From Sphingobacteriales bacterium UTBCD1 (GTDB taxonomy: Bacteria; Bacteroidota; Bacteroidia; Chitinophagales; Chitinophagaceae), in NCBI GenBank assembly GCA_002066995.1, contig MWTC01000049.1:32534-96533 (forward strand): DNA of 64,000 nucleotides. Direction: 5' to 3'. Below the pieces are notes generated by a model. That model saw nothing but the letters and a program-made list of their open reading frames with translations. It searched no databases and was not told where the DNA came from. Positions 38,187 to 48,103 of the stretch are shown here, piece by piece (the stretch's first letter is position 1; the number at the start of each line of letters is the position of its first letter). A program made the translations under genes and the position numbers.

Positions 38187-39632
38187 TTAATATCCCGGGG
38201 TTTGCGTCAGGTTAGGATTCGCTGCCAGGTTTGCCGGGCTCAATGGAAACAATACCATGTAAGGCTTCCAGTTGGCAGATTTATACGAAATGGCACTAAG
38301 CACCGAATTGGCTTTCCCTGTTCTTACCAGGTCAAACCAACGCCAGCCGCCTTCAAAAAACAATTCATGCCTTCTTTCATTTAATACGGCATCAATTATA
38401 TCTGATTGTGAGGAAGCAGTCGTATTAGCCAGGCCGGCCCTTGTTCTGATGATATTCAGGTCAGCAGTTGCGCCTGTTAAATTATTCTGGCGGGTTCTTA
38501 CTTCTGCCCGCAGAAGATATATTTCTGCGAGGCGTATGACTTTATCGTTCTCTTCACGTCCCGCAGGAATGGTGCCGGTATAATAGACGTAACTGTACTT
38601 GTATTTATAAGGAAACATCCGGTTATTTGGGTTAGAATAATTGTTGGCATTTCTCAATGTAACCCAATTGACAAGGCGTTGGTCTCCTGCTTCAAAACTG
38701 TTGAGCAGATCAGGAGATAGCGCCGGTGCATCGCCTTCCAAATAAGAGCGATAAAATCCCTCAGGAAACCAGGTATTGCGGTTTATTCTACCAACTTTAT
38801 AGGATATCGCTGAATTAAAGAAGGCATAAGCCGGCGCACTCTCTAAAATGCCTTCTTTGCTGGATTGCAGAAAAATATCAGTAAGTGCTGCCAACTGGTA
38901 TTGATTGCTGCCAATGATATCCGTAGCCGCAGCTTCGGCCTGCGCCCATTTACCCTCAGTCAGGTACACTTCTGCCAATATGGCTTCAGGGATATACTTG
39001 TTGTTGATAAAATATTTTATGCCAAGAGTAGCGGGCAGGGCAGCTATAGCGTCCTGCAGATCTTTTTCAATGGCAGCATATACAGTAGCAGCCGGATCTC
39101 TTGGTTTTAGGGAATTAAACGGAACATCCGTATTTGTGATCAGCGGCACATCACCAAATATTCTTACCAATAGAAAATAGTCATAGGCCCGAATGGTTTT
39201 GGCGGCCGCCGTATATGCTTTCTTTTTATCATCAGTAAAGCCGGGAGCAGTAGCGCCTGGAATGCTCTCCAGCATGACATTTGCCTGGTAAATATTGTTA
39301 TACACATTATCCCAGCTAACCAGAAAGAGATTGGCTGTGATATTACTGGTTTGTGGATCCAGCGAGAGACTAACAGAAGTAGGATTATACCCTTCATCTG
39401 CAGTGCAAGGCAGAACATAGTAAAGTCCGGCACTGACCGCCGCAGTATTGAAGAAGGAGTAATAAAGATTGTTCATCATTCCGTCAATAGTGGCCATATT
39501 GGTGAATGCGGACTTGGTATTAATGGAATTGTTTGGATAGGGGATATCCAGGTATTTCTTGCAAGAGGAAACCGTGGTCAACACCACTGCAAGTGTCATC
39601 GTAATTAGTATGTTGTTGAAAGCTTTTCTCAT
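38187..39632 (-). CDS. SusD/RagB-family nutrient-binding lipoprotein
   Basis: A 481-residue outer-membrane lipoprotein that caps its SusC partner and captures nutrient. Lipobox TVSSCKKYLDIPYP gives a lipidated Cys near residue 24. Internal TPR-like SusD helices are visible (YFLLVRIFGDVPLI, AILAEVYLTEGKWAQAEAAA, RLAEIYLLRAEVRTRQNNL), and the C-terminal RRHELFFEGGWRWFDLVRTG is the family signature. The start is taken at ATG 39632, which gives the typical MRKAFNN N terminus. It follows SusC by 21 bp. Confidence 0.94.
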   Translation of the reverse strand: MRKAFNNILITMTLAVVLTTVSSCKKYLDIPYPNNSINTKSAFTNMATIDGMMNNLYYSFFNTAAVSAGLYYVLPCTADEGYNPTSVSLSLDPQTSNITANLFLVSWDNVYNNIYQANVMLESIPGATAPGFTDDKKKAYTAAAKTIRAYDYFLLVRIFGDVPLITNTDVPFNSLKPRDPAATVYAAIEKDLQDAIAALPATLGIKYFINNKYIPEAILAEVYLTEGKWAQAEAAATDIIGSNQYQLAALTDIFLQSSKEGILESAPAYAFFNSAISYKVGRINRNTWFPEGFYRSYLEGDAPALSPDLLNSFEAGDQRLVNWVTLRNANNYSNPNNRMFPYKYKYSYVYYTGTIPAGREENDKVIRLAEIYLLRAEVRTRQNNLTGATADLNIIRTRAGLANTTASSQSDIIDAVLNERRHELFFEGGWRWFDLVRTGKANSVLSAISYKSANWKPYMVLFPLSPANLAANPNLTQTPGY

Positions 39633-39653
39633 GATAAACAAGTTTTAGCAATT

Positions 39654-42600
39654 TTAAAATTGAAGTCTTATTCCCGTGGTGACGGTGCGCAGCATGACAT
39701 TACCATGGTTTCCCCATGAAAGTTCGGGATCCATATAAAGTTTCACCGGTGTATATACAGCGGGGTTTTCTGCACTGATATACACGGTTGCACCGGCCAT
39801 TTTTATTTTGGAGAGCAGCGTGGCCGGCAAGGAATAACTCAGTTGCACATTTTTAAGGCGAACATAATAGCCCTTATAAATATTCGCTGAGCTAAATATA
39901 TAAAATTGGGTTATCGGATTGATGTAAGTTGCTGTACCTGCTGTGTTGGTATATAAACGGGGATATTTTTTTATGTCCCCTGGTTTCATCCAATAATTAC
40001 CGGCCACATCGGCAGATGGATTGAAAAGGGAGCCGATTGGGGAATTAAGACCAAAATTCCACTTTGGAAAGATACCGGTGGAAAACTGGAGAAATACATC
40101 TAAGCTGAATCCTTTATAGCTTACACTATTAGTTACCCCCCCCCATATTGTGGGAAGAGAAGTGCCTATCCAGGCAGCATTAATATTGTAGTCATTGCTA
40201 TTGACAACGCCATCTTTATTCACATCCTTAAACAGGGGCAAGCCGGTAGCAGGGTCAATGCCTGTAAAATTATAAGGCATTTCCATCCAATAAGCTATAA
40301 GACCCGGAAGATTATTCGGTAAAGCTCTGCCGACCTGAAGCGTTTTTGAATAAACAGTAGCGGCGAGATTGGGGAAGGATTTCAGAATATTTGTATTGTG
40401 ACTGATATTCAGTTTTGTGGTCCATTTAACCCTACTTTTTGTTCCGAGGTTTTGTGTAACCAATTCAAATTCCAACCCGGTATTTTGCACTTTACCCGGG
40501 AAGTTGCCATAATAATTAGTGAATCCGCCCTGACCTCCCAGAGGCAGGCTGGCCAATAGGTTGGAAGTGATTGAACGATACCATGCGGCAGTTAACAGGA
40601 TCCGGTTTTTCAAAAATCCAAGTTCCATTCCCACATCTGTCTTAGTGGTGTTTTCCCATTTTATATCAGTATTGGGATAATTAGCCGGGTACAATGGACC
40701 AGTATAGGTGCCAACGGTACCTCCCCCCGGCAGCGCCTGCAACAAACTCAGGTATTGATAATCGGGAATGTTGTTGTTTCCGGTGGTGCCATAACTACCC
40801 CGCAGCTTTCCGTAGCTAAGGAAAGATAGATTGTTCTTTAAAAAAGTTTCGCTGGTGAATATCCATCCCAAACCTGCCGCAGCAAAATTGGCAAAGCGGT
40901 TATTGGGACCAAAACGGGAAGAACCATCACGACGGAAATTAAGGTCAAGAAGATATTTTTTATCCCAGTCAGCAGTCAGCCTTCCGAATACCGATGTAAA
41001 TTTTTCTTCAGAATTATCAGAATAACCGGTAGTAGGCTGTCCGGCGCCGTAACTACTTAACAAGGCATCACTGCCTGGGTTATTGACTTTTATAGAAGCT
41101 CCTTGCCTCTTTTTATCAAGGAAAGTGGCTCCGGCCAATGCCGTGAATGATGCTTTTGAAATATTCCAGCTATAGGTAAGCTGAGGCTCCATGTTGACCG
41201 AAGTAAATCTATTAGTGGAGTGATTCCCGAAAGGACTCGTGGTATACGGGTCCTGAACGTTAATCACTGTGGAAGGATACAGGTAGTGGGTTGCGTTTGA
41301 CTGTGAGTTAAAGGAAGTTTGCAATTTAGCAACAAGTCCCCTGATAATCGAATAGGAAATCTCCCCATTCAGCAACACGTTATTTGTCATTGAAGTTGTG
41401 GATACATCCTTTCCGGGAAGCGGGTTGTAGCCGAGGTAAAAACTTCCATTGAAAACTCCAAGGTTGTAACTGCCATCACTCTTATACAGGGGAAAATTAG
41501 GCGGGTTATTACTAGCTGCTGGTGATCCCGTGGTAGCACTCCAGAACGTGAATTTCTGATTCGCGGTGCCGAAGGTAGAGCCCAGGCGGAGATTGAACCG
41601 GTTATCCAGCGACGTGTGATTGATCTGCATTCTTCCGGTAGCCAGTTCCTGGTAGGGCTTGTTCATATACACGTCATACATTTTGTCATAACTGCCGGAA
41701 GTAAAAAAGTTCCAGGCTTTAGTACCACCACTCAGGCTCAGATCCGCATGGTAGTTAGGAGCCCGATTCTTCACATCCATCGCTACATAATCCGTGTATG
41801 CATTCTGATCCCATACAGTCAAGTCGGGTGCATTGAGAGCAGTAGGTGTAATGGGATTAATGACAGAAGTGGGTGATGTCATATTGCCGGTAGCGAAAGC
41901 ATCCTTTCTCATTTGCAAATACTGTTGGGTGTTCATGCGTTTAGTAATTACAGTCGGGCTCTTCCAGCCGGTGGATACATTTGCAGTCACTTTTGTTTTT
42001 CCCAAAGAAGCTTTTTTGGTGGTGATCAGGATCACTCCATTGGTACCTCTTGAACCATATATAGCTGTAGCATCCGCATCCTTTAACACGTCCACACTTT
42101 CAATATCGGAGGGATTGATAAAATTGAAAATGGAATTGCTGTAAGGAACATAAGACCCCCCCCCCCTGATATTGTAATATAAAAGGCCATTCGTTTGTTC
42201 ATTCACTACCACACCATCCACTATGATCAGCGGATTGGTGCCGGAGGTAATAGAATTAATACCGCGGATTAAGATGGTATTGGCGGCGCCCACTCCCGCC
42301 TGGGTATTGAGAATGGCCACGCCGGAAAGTTTTCCCTGCAAAGCCTGCATTACATTGGTTACCGGGCGGTCTTTTATGTCATCTCCTTTAACGGTAGCCA
42401 CCGTACCTGTGTTCATCCGTTTTGTAGTAGTGCCATACCCCACAATTTGTATTTCATCCACTTCAGATACTTTAATCTTTGTTGTGATATTGAGAAAGGT
42501 TCTGCCGGCTACTTTCACTTCAATAGTCTCGATATTGGTACCACTGATAACGAGGATATCATTTTTACTTAAATCTTTTAGTTCAAAGAGCCCATTGGCA

Positions 42601-43115
42601 TCAGTAGTAGTTCCTTTGTTGGTCCCCTTAATTACAATAGATGCGCCGGCAACAGGCTCGCCTTTTTCATCTTTTACAACCCCGGTAATATCCAGAGGCG
42701 GAGGCAGGTCATTTAATGAGTCAGCGCTTATTGCGCTTTTTTCTTTTACCACAATCGTATTGTCCACAATGGTGAAGGTGATCGGCAAATTTGCAAAACA
42801 TAATTGCAGTGTTTCATCAACGGTGGCATCAGTTACATTAATATCCACCTTACCCGCCTCCCTGAGCAACCCGTCTTTATAAAAAAACTGGAATCCAGTT
42901 TGCCGGTTGATTTCCTTAAACACTTTTTGCAGGGGAACATTCCTCAGAGAAAGCGTCACCGTTTGAGAATGGCCTTTAGCACTTACCTGGATACAGGCAG
43001 CAAGTAATAAAATAGCTGTGAGTTTCATAATTCTCAGCACCCCGGTAATGCCGGGAAATGTTTTGGTGATTGTTTTCCGTTTCAGCCGGAATAAACAAAG
43101 AGCATTCAATTTCAT
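39654..43115 (-). CDS. SusC/RagA-family TonB-dependent transporter with STN domain
   Basis: A 1153-residue outer-membrane transporter. After the signal segment come an STN domain (VPLQKVFKEINRQTGFQFFY), a CarboxypepD_reg-like domain (DITGVVKDEKGEPVAGASIV), and the plug with NVMQALQGKLSGVAILNT and SVDVLKDADATAIYGSRG. A ~850-residue beta barrel follows. The STN domain signals to FecR through TonB, matching the sigma/FecR pair immediately upstream. The substrate is unknown; the nearby protease suggests peptides (inference). Confidence 0.95.
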   Translation of the reverse strand: MKLNALCLFRLKRKTITKTFPGITGVLRIMKLTAILLLAACIQVSAKGHSQTVTLSLRNVPLQKVFKEINRQTGFQFFYKDGLLREAGKVDINVTDATVDETLQLCFANLPITFTIVDNTIVVKEKSAISADSLNDLPPPLDITGVVKDEKGEPVAGASIVIKGTNKGTTTDANGLFELKDLSKNDILVISGTNIETIEVKVAGRTFLNITTKIKVSEVDEIQIVGYGTTTKRMNTGTVATVKGDDIKDRPVTNVMQALQGKLSGVAILNTQAGVGAANTILIRGINSITSGTNPLIIVDGVVVNEQTNGLLYYNIRGGGSYVPYSNSIFNFINPSDIESVDVLKDADATAIYGSRGTNGVILITTKKASLGKTKVTANVSTGWKSPTVITKRMNTQQYLQMRKDAFATGNMTSPTSVINPITPTALNAPDLTVWDQNAYTDYVAMDVKNRAPNYHADLSLSGGTKAWNFFTSGSYDKMYDVYMNKPYQELATGRMQINHTSLDNRFNLRLGSTFGTANQKFTFWSATTGSPAASNNPPNFPLYKSDGSYNLGVFNGSFYLGYNPLPGKDVSTTSMTNNVLLNGEISYSIIRGLVAKLQTSFNSQSNATHYLYPSTVINVQDPYTTSPFGNHSTNRFTSVNMEPQLTYSWNISKASFTALAGATFLDKKRQGASIKVNNPGSDALLSSYGAGQPTTGYSDNSEEKFTSVFGRLTADWDKKYLLDLNFRRDGSSRFGPNNRFANFAAAGLGWIFTSETFLKNNLSFLSYGKLRGSYGTTGNNNIPDYQYLSLLQALPGGGTVGTYTGPLYPANYPNTDIKWENTTKTDVGMELGFLKNRILLTAAWYRSITSNLLASLPLGGQGGFTNYYGNFPGKVQNTGLEFELVTQNLGTKSRVKWTTKLNISHNTNILKSFPNLAATVYSKTLQVGRALPNNLPGLIAYWMEMPYNFTGIDPATGLPLFKDVNKDGVVNSNDYNINAAWIGTSLPTIWGGVTNSVSYKGFSLDVFLQFSTGIFPKWNFGLNSPIGSLFNPSADVAGNYWMKPGDIKKYPRLYTNTAGTATYINPITQFYIFSSANIYKGYYVRLKNVQLSYSLPATLLSKIKMAGATVYISAENPAVYTPVKLYMDPELSWGNHGNVMLRTVTTGIRLQF

Positions 43116-43191
43116 AACTTTGTTTTAGTTTGGGTTAAACAATAAGCAGTCCTTACACGGTTTGTTTATAATTAGGGTTAACCCAGACATA

Positions 43192-43248
43192 CCCTGAGCT
43201 TAGTCGAAGGGCGCCGGGCAGTGCTCGTAACACTTCCCGGTTTTTTTT
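43192..43248 (+). repeat. Dispersed-repeat palindrome and hairpin with T8 in fecR-susC gap
   Basis: 43192-43211 reads CCCTGAGCTTAGTCGAAGGG, an imperfect palindrome of a type common in Bacteroidota intergenic DNA. 43214-43240 forms a 10-bp stem with one mismatch (CCGGGCAGTG / CACTTCCCGG) followed by eight T on the plus strand. As a terminator it would act against antisense transcription, since both neighbours are on the minus strand. Confidence 0.55.
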
Positions 43249-43294
43249 GCGAGTCTTGCCGAAGCAAGCTGCCTTAGGTTAACCAAAGAGCTAT

Positions 43295-44518
43295 TTATTG
43301 CAATACAACAATTTTCTTATTATCCATTTTGAACTTTATACCACCTTCTTCCATTATTTTTAATACAGCAGATATGTTACTGCTGCGTTTTACCATGGCA
43401 GTAAATGTTTCATGTCCGATATTTCCACTATAGTTTACCTCCACATCATACCAGCGGCCGATCTGACGCATGATAGTTTCAATGCCGGCGCTGTTGAAAT
43501 TAAACCAGCCATTCTTCCATGACACGGCTTCATCGGTATTGGCATTTTTATCAATATTAATTTGCCCCAGGTTATTAACCTGCGCCTGTTGCCCCGGGGA
43601 AATGAGCTTTGAGTCGTTGGTAATTAACGAGGTTACTTTTACACTTCCCTCCAATAATGTTGTATTAATGGTTGTTTCATCGCTGTAAGCATTAATATTA
43701 AAATGCGTACCCAATACTTCCACTTCCTGCTTACCATTCACCTCTACTTTAAAAGGCAGTTTCCCTCCCCCATTGGGGGAGATGGAGGGGGCTACTTCAA
43801 AATACGCTTCACCGGTTATCTCCACTTTTCTTTCAGTACCAACAAATGCAACCGGGAACCTGATAGAAGAAGCAGCATTCAGCCAAACCTTTGATCCATC
43901 TGCCAACGTCAATTGATACTGGCCACCACGGGGTGTAGTGATGGTATTATAAAGAACTTCAGTTGCACCGGGCGAAGATGAAGGATCCTTTAATGAGTTA
44001 TATGCTAACTGGCCATCATCGAGCTTTAAAATTTTTGTATTACCCTGTTGTGTCAGCATTCCCTCTTTTGCACTATCAAGAATAATGATCCGGTTATCAC
44101 CTAAAGTCAGCACGGCTTTGTTGCCGCCGGGAGGAATATCAATTTTTTGAAGAGTATTAATGTTAGTTTTTGCAATTTCTTTTTTCTCATTATTAAAAAA
44201 TAAAAAGTAGGAGGCGCTGCCGAGTACAAGCAGGATAGCAGCGGCAGCCGCTACTCTTTTCCATAATGAAATATGCACCAGCCTGCCGGAACCTAAGCCA
44301 GCTTTAATTTTAAAATGAATTCTTCGAAGAAGTTTTTGGACCTGCTGATCTGTAAGTTCAGCATCAGTCTCAACATCTTTTTTGAATTCATCCTGCATAA
44401 TTTTTTGTAATACGGATGTGTCTGAACTCTCAAGATATTCCAATAGCCATATCCTGTCGGTTTCGTTCCATTCAGAATTCTCAAGAATAGTTAACAGTCT
44501 TTGTTTCAGGTTTTCCAA
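43295..44518 (-). CDS. FecR-type anti-sigma factor
   Basis: A 407-residue inner-membrane regulator. A cytoplasmic N-terminal part (~90 residues) should hold the ECF sigma factor; one membrane helix follows (AAAILLVLGSASYFLFF, near residues 92-108). The periplasmic FecR domain has TTPRGGQYQLTLADGSKVWL and ITGEAYFEVA, and a C-terminal DUF4974-like domain senses the SusC STN domain. It lies between its sigma factor and SusC, the usual order. Confidence 0.94.
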   Translation of the reverse strand: MENLKQRLLTILENSEWNETDRIWLLEYLESSDTSVLQKIMQDEFKKDVETDAELTDQQVQKLLRRIHFKIKAGLGSGRLVHISLWKRVAAAAAILLVLGSASYFLFFNNEKKEIAKTNINTLQKIDIPPGGNKAVLTLGDNRIIILDSAKEGMLTQQGNTKILKLDDGQLAYNSLKDPSSSPGATEVLYNTITTPRGGQYQLTLADGSKVWLNAASSIRFPVAFVGTERKVEITGEAYFEVAPSISPNGGGKLPFKVEVNGKQEVEVLGTHFNINAYSDETTINTTLLEGSVKVTSLITNDSKLISPGQQAQVNNLGQINIDKNANTDEAVSWKNGWFNFNSAGIETIMRQIGRWYDVEVNYSGNIGHETFTAMVKRSSNISAVLKIMEEGGIKFKMDNKKIVVLQ

Positions 44519-44590
44519 AGCGGTCGTTTATTATAAATACAACAAGACCTGAAAAAAAGGGGGGTAAATACGTTTCTTTTTTGGATGGCC

Positions 44591-45178
44591 CTAAAAAACA
44601 GTTGTCAGTAATAAGATCACCAGGCCTGTTCCGGGATGTTGTTTCGCAAATTCTTTGATGAAGGCCATTGCCTCCGAAAGATACTCTTTCACCGTATGCT
44701 TTGAAATATGTAATTCAGCGGCTGCTTCGTCATAACTTTTGCCACGGAGTTTACAAAGCTCAAATACTTTTCTTTTTTGGGGCGAAAGCTGTGCAATTGC
44801 CTTTTCCAGTATGTTTAACTGTATTCCTGAAATGCCGCTGTCATCACCCGGCGCATCCCCGGTTTCTTTACTCAATTCTTTATATGCACGGGATTCACGC
44901 AGTTTCTTTTTCAATGCATTTACAGAACGGTTGTAGCAGGAAACAAATAACCAGCCGGCAATGGATCTTTCAATATCAATAGTGGAACGTTTTTCCCATA
45001 AAGAAATAAAAATTTCCTGTACAATATCTTCCGCAATGGCAGCATCCTTTGTAAGTTTAATAGCATTCTGATACACTGCTTTCTGGTATTTCCAGTACAG
45101 GTCATCGAATGCCTGCATATCATTCTGAATCAAACGGATCAAAATTTCTTTTTCACTATTAACCTGTTCCTTATTCAT
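44591..45178 (-). CDS. ECF sigma factor of the SusCD locus
   Basis: A 195-residue sigma factor. Region 2: LIQNDMQAFDDLYWKYQKAV, AIAEDIVQEIFISLWEKR. Region 4: LSPQKRKVFELCKLRGKSYD with EAAAELHISKHTVKEYLSEA. It has a short hydrophobic tail (TGLVILLLTTVF), often seen in the Bacteroidota sigma/FecR class. It should be released by FecR on nutrient binding and activate susC/susD. Confidence 0.94.
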   Translation of the reverse strand: MNKEQVNSEKEILIRLIQNDMQAFDDLYWKYQKAVYQNAIKLTKDAAIAEDIVQEIFISLWEKRSTIDIERSIAGWLFVSCYNRSVNALKKKLRESRAYKELSKETGDAPGDDSGISGIQLNILEKAIAQLSPQKRKVFELCKLRGKSYDEAAAELHISKHTVKEYLSEAMAFIKEFAKQHPGTGLVILLLTTVF

Positions 45179-45304
45179 TGTTCACTTCTTCGCATTTTTT
45201 AATATGAGTTAATAAGCAAGATATGAACTTCCTGAAACGAAAATAACAATTCCGGTTATTAGAAATTATCACCAGCAATACAATACAAACCGGGGTAGTG
45301 AGAT

Positions 45305-46294
45305 TTACCATCCATGCCCGTAATACTGGTATGCAAGAATGAAACCAACCATGAGCCAGAACAAAATGGAAGGAATCAACTTTATTTTTGAGTATAAATA
45401 TGCAGAAGCATGAAATGATGCGAAGGGGATGGCAGCAAGAACCCAGTTTTCAAAATTATAATTGGTGTTGACAAAAGGAATGATCATGGATGTGAGTAAA
45501 TACAATAAAAGCAAACTCCATCCCTTGCGGACCTGTATCAGCATGCGGCTCAGGTTTTCCTGTACATAATACCCGCCAAGGAGAAAAGGAACAATGATCA
45601 AAAAAGCGCTGCCGGCTACCCAGGCGGATTGTTTTATATCGGGAACACTCACCGACAGGTCAGGTATCAATTTATCCCAACCCCACTGGCCGGTAATAAA
45701 AAGATAAACTCCGAATAAATAATAAGGTGTAGTGATGCCAAGAATGCAAAGCAGCCATTCATTTATCCTGAAGGGCCGCATTACCGCCAGGGCCAGCAGC
45801 ACCCAGATGGCAAATGCCAGGGAAGAGGGCGACAGGAAACTGGCGATACCCAACGCAAGCCCCGTATTATAAATTGTTCCCTTTGCATTTTGCTGGTGAT
45901 AAACCCGGAATAACCAGGACAATATGAATATCAGGATAGTGTTGATCAGGAGTGCTGACGAAAAATAATTCCATTCGGGAAAAAGTGAGGTGATCAGCAT
46001 ATATGCCATGCCGGGCAGATAACTCGGGGTATTGATCAGCCTGCGGCTGTTGATAAACCGGGTAAGAGAAACAGCCTGGATAAATAACAGGGCAAAAGCC
46101 AGCACCGGGTAAAGTACCGGGTTGGCATCTCCGTATGGTTTCATCCACTTTAAAATACGCAAATACAATTCACCGTCACCGGGTTCAAATACCGGGATAA
46201 ACGGATGACGGAATGCGGGAAACTTAATCAGGATACCGAATACCAGCAACAATAAAATGTTTACGGGACTCTTTTGTTTAAAAATACTGATCAC
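45305..46294 (-). CDS. DUF6427 family multi-pass membrane protein
   Basis: A 329-residue protein with about nine or ten hydrophobic helices, starting MISIFKQKSPVNILLLLVFG as in Bacteroidota DUF6427 members. Function is unknown. It starts 26 bp after the stop of the secreted protein gene upstream, so the two may be co-transcribed. Confidence 0.75.
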   Translation of the reverse strand: MISIFKQKSPVNILLLLVFGILIKFPAFRHPFIPVFEPGDGELYLRILKWMKPYGDANPVLYPVLAFALLFIQAVSLTRFINSRRLINTPSYLPGMAYMLITSLFPEWNYFSSALLINTILIFILSWLFRVYHQQNAKGTIYNTGLALGIASFLSPSSLAFAIWVLLALAVMRPFRINEWLLCILGITTPYYLFGVYLFITGQWGWDKLIPDLSVSVPDIKQSAWVAGSAFLIIVPFLLGGYYVQENLSRMLIQVRKGWSLLLLYLLTSMIIPFVNTNYNFENWVLAAIPFASFHASAYLYSKIKLIPSILFWLMVGFILAYQYYGHGW

Positions 46295-46320
46295 GGATAT
46301 TGGTTGGTTTCAGGTTGATT

Positions 46321-47847
46321 TTAATTGTAATCAATTTTAGCAAAGCAAATAAGATTCCTGTGAACACAGGGAATAATAGCCTGCCGGGCGCTAACCTGCT
46401 TCCCGTACTTGGGCATAAACTCATATCCCCTGTCCAGGTTTTTCAAAGTAGGATTATGATTCAACTGCCCTTCCGGTGAAATAGTAAAATCATTCAGCAG
46501 GTTCGTTTTTCTTTCCATGTCATTAAAAAGGAAATGAAGCTGATCCCCGGTATTCATCAACTGGTAAGAAATTTCGTCATCCGACTGGTCATCATACTGG
46601 CTTTTGCCGATAACGTTAGCCCACTGAAGTTTCCCCGTGCTATCAAAAGACAGGACGGCAATATTATCTGCATGATACCTGACATTCGACGAATTATTAT
46701 AGTAACGGGAGTTCCACCAGAGATTATTGTAATAGGGAGAATAATAATAATAACCCCAGGGTGAAAAGAAAGGCGATCCATATAAATAATCCCACCGGTT
46801 CCAGCTGTTGTACCGGGACGTAGTGTAATAACTTTCACTGGAGATCAGGAAGCCGCCATCTTTTTTGATAATGATATTGCGGATGAAATAATCATTGAAA
46901 GCCATTTTAGTTGAGCTCTCTCCCCTGGCCTCTTTTTTCAGATCATCGCTGAAGATGATTGTATCCTGGCGGAAGGGGCCCTTTATTTTTTTATCCCATA
47001 TATAAAAATAATACCCGTCAATATTGCCCCTGCGCTGTTTGTAATAAAAAGAAGTGAGAAAATATCTTTTGTTGAAGTTGTCCACTTTTATCCGTATTTC
47101 ATCCAGGTAGGTTTTTCCTAAGTCCAGGTTGTTTACAAGGAGCGTATCGCCCATTGCAGGTTTGATGACAAAAGAAGCCTGGCTGATATTGTCATTACTG
47201 CTTCGCAAAAACTTGCTGAATACCAGGTCGCCTTCATTGTCGAGGTTAAATTCATTCAGATAATTATCCCGGTCTTCCATCGGGATGGCCAACCGGCTTT
47301 TTTTCAGCAGTTGAAGGCTATTATCATACAACATGGTAGTCATGGAATAAAGACGCCTGTTCCTGTTATTGATCTTGAAAATAATGATCCGGGACTTATC
47401 TTCACTGGAGAGTACAGTATAAATTTTGTTATTGGCGGCAAAACCAATCCGGGTGGTATCCATTTCCATAATGTCTGATACTTTTTTACCGTTGCCATCC
47501 AGTTTTACAGCAGAACAATAAACAATGTTATGCTTCTGGTACTGATAGATCATGTAGAAAAAACTGTTGTAGGCAAAAAAGTCCACATTGATCATGCGGT
47601 CGTAATTGGGAAGAAAATCCAGGTCAGTTTTTGCGACCTGCTGCATATCATTATTGAAAAGAATAATGAAATTATTGTTCCGGATATTTTTATAAACCAA
47701 AAAGTTACCGTCAATTTTCCCGATGATATCGAAATTCATTCTGCGGGTATCATCTCTTTCGGGTTCAGAATATACAATCCTTTGTGCCGAAACCAGGGAA
47801 CTCACCATGCATAAAACAGCGCCCAATAACCATTTTCCCGTAATCAT
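46321..47847 (-). CDS. Secreted protein of unknown function with aromatic-rich segment
   Basis: A 508-residue exported protein (signal peptide MITGKWLLGAVLCMVSSLVSAQ). The body looks beta-rich with repeated strand-turn units. Residues ~347-395 form an unusual Tyr/Trp/Asn-rich stretch (SPWGYYYYSPYYNNLWWNSR within it). No family is recognised. It diverges from kup. Confidence 0.75.
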   Translation of the reverse strand: MITGKWLLGAVLCMVSSLVSAQRIVYSEPERDDTRRMNFDIIGKIDGNFLVYKNIRNNNFIILFNNDMQQVAKTDLDFLPNYDRMINVDFFAYNSFFYMIYQYQKHNIVYCSAVKLDGNGKKVSDIMEMDTTRIGFAANNKIYTVLSSEDKSRIIIFKINNRNRRLYSMTTMLYDNSLQLLKKSRLAIPMEDRDNYLNEFNLDNEGDLVFSKFLRSSNDNISQASFVIKPAMGDTLLVNNLDLGKTYLDEIRIKVDNFNKRYFLTSFYYKQRRGNIDGYYFYIWDKKIKGPFRQDTIIFSDDLKKEARGESSTKMAFNDYFIRNIIIKKDGGFLISSESYYTTSRYNSWNRWDYLYGSPFFSPWGYYYYSPYYNNLWWNSRYYNNSSNVRYHADNIAVLSFDSTGKLQWANVIGKSQYDDQSDDEISYQLMNTGDQLHFLFNDMERKTNLLNDFTISPEGQLNHNPTLKNLDRGYEFMPKYGKQVSARQAIIPCVHRNLICFAKIDYN

Positions 47848-48035
47848 AGTGTATTTTTTTTAATGAATAAAGTTACGGATACCTGCCAAAACCTGCACTT
47901 TTTTTTGACAGGCCATCAGTCATAAAACCAAATACACAATCATTTATAACAATTCTTAAAGGACTTGTTTTTTTCCCCACAACCAGTGAAAAAAAACACG
48001 GGATTTTTCTGCTGCTACTTAATAAAATTTGCATA

Positions 48036-48043
48036 TACCTTTG
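48036..48043 (+). promoter_or_regulatory. kup -7 promoter element (TACCTTTG)
   Basis: Exact TAnnTTTG match 60 bp before the GTG start of the potassium transporter gene. Confidence 0.55.
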
Positions 48044-48103
48044 CAGCCATATCCATACAGAAAATAAAATCTGTACCGGGAGCCAAACCACAACCGCCAG
48101 AAA

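Noticed and set aside
42223..42882. 219-residue open frame on the plus strand inside the SusC gene
   Set aside because: Antisense to a well-supported TonB-dependent transporter; hydrophobic, low-information composition typical of a shadow frame.
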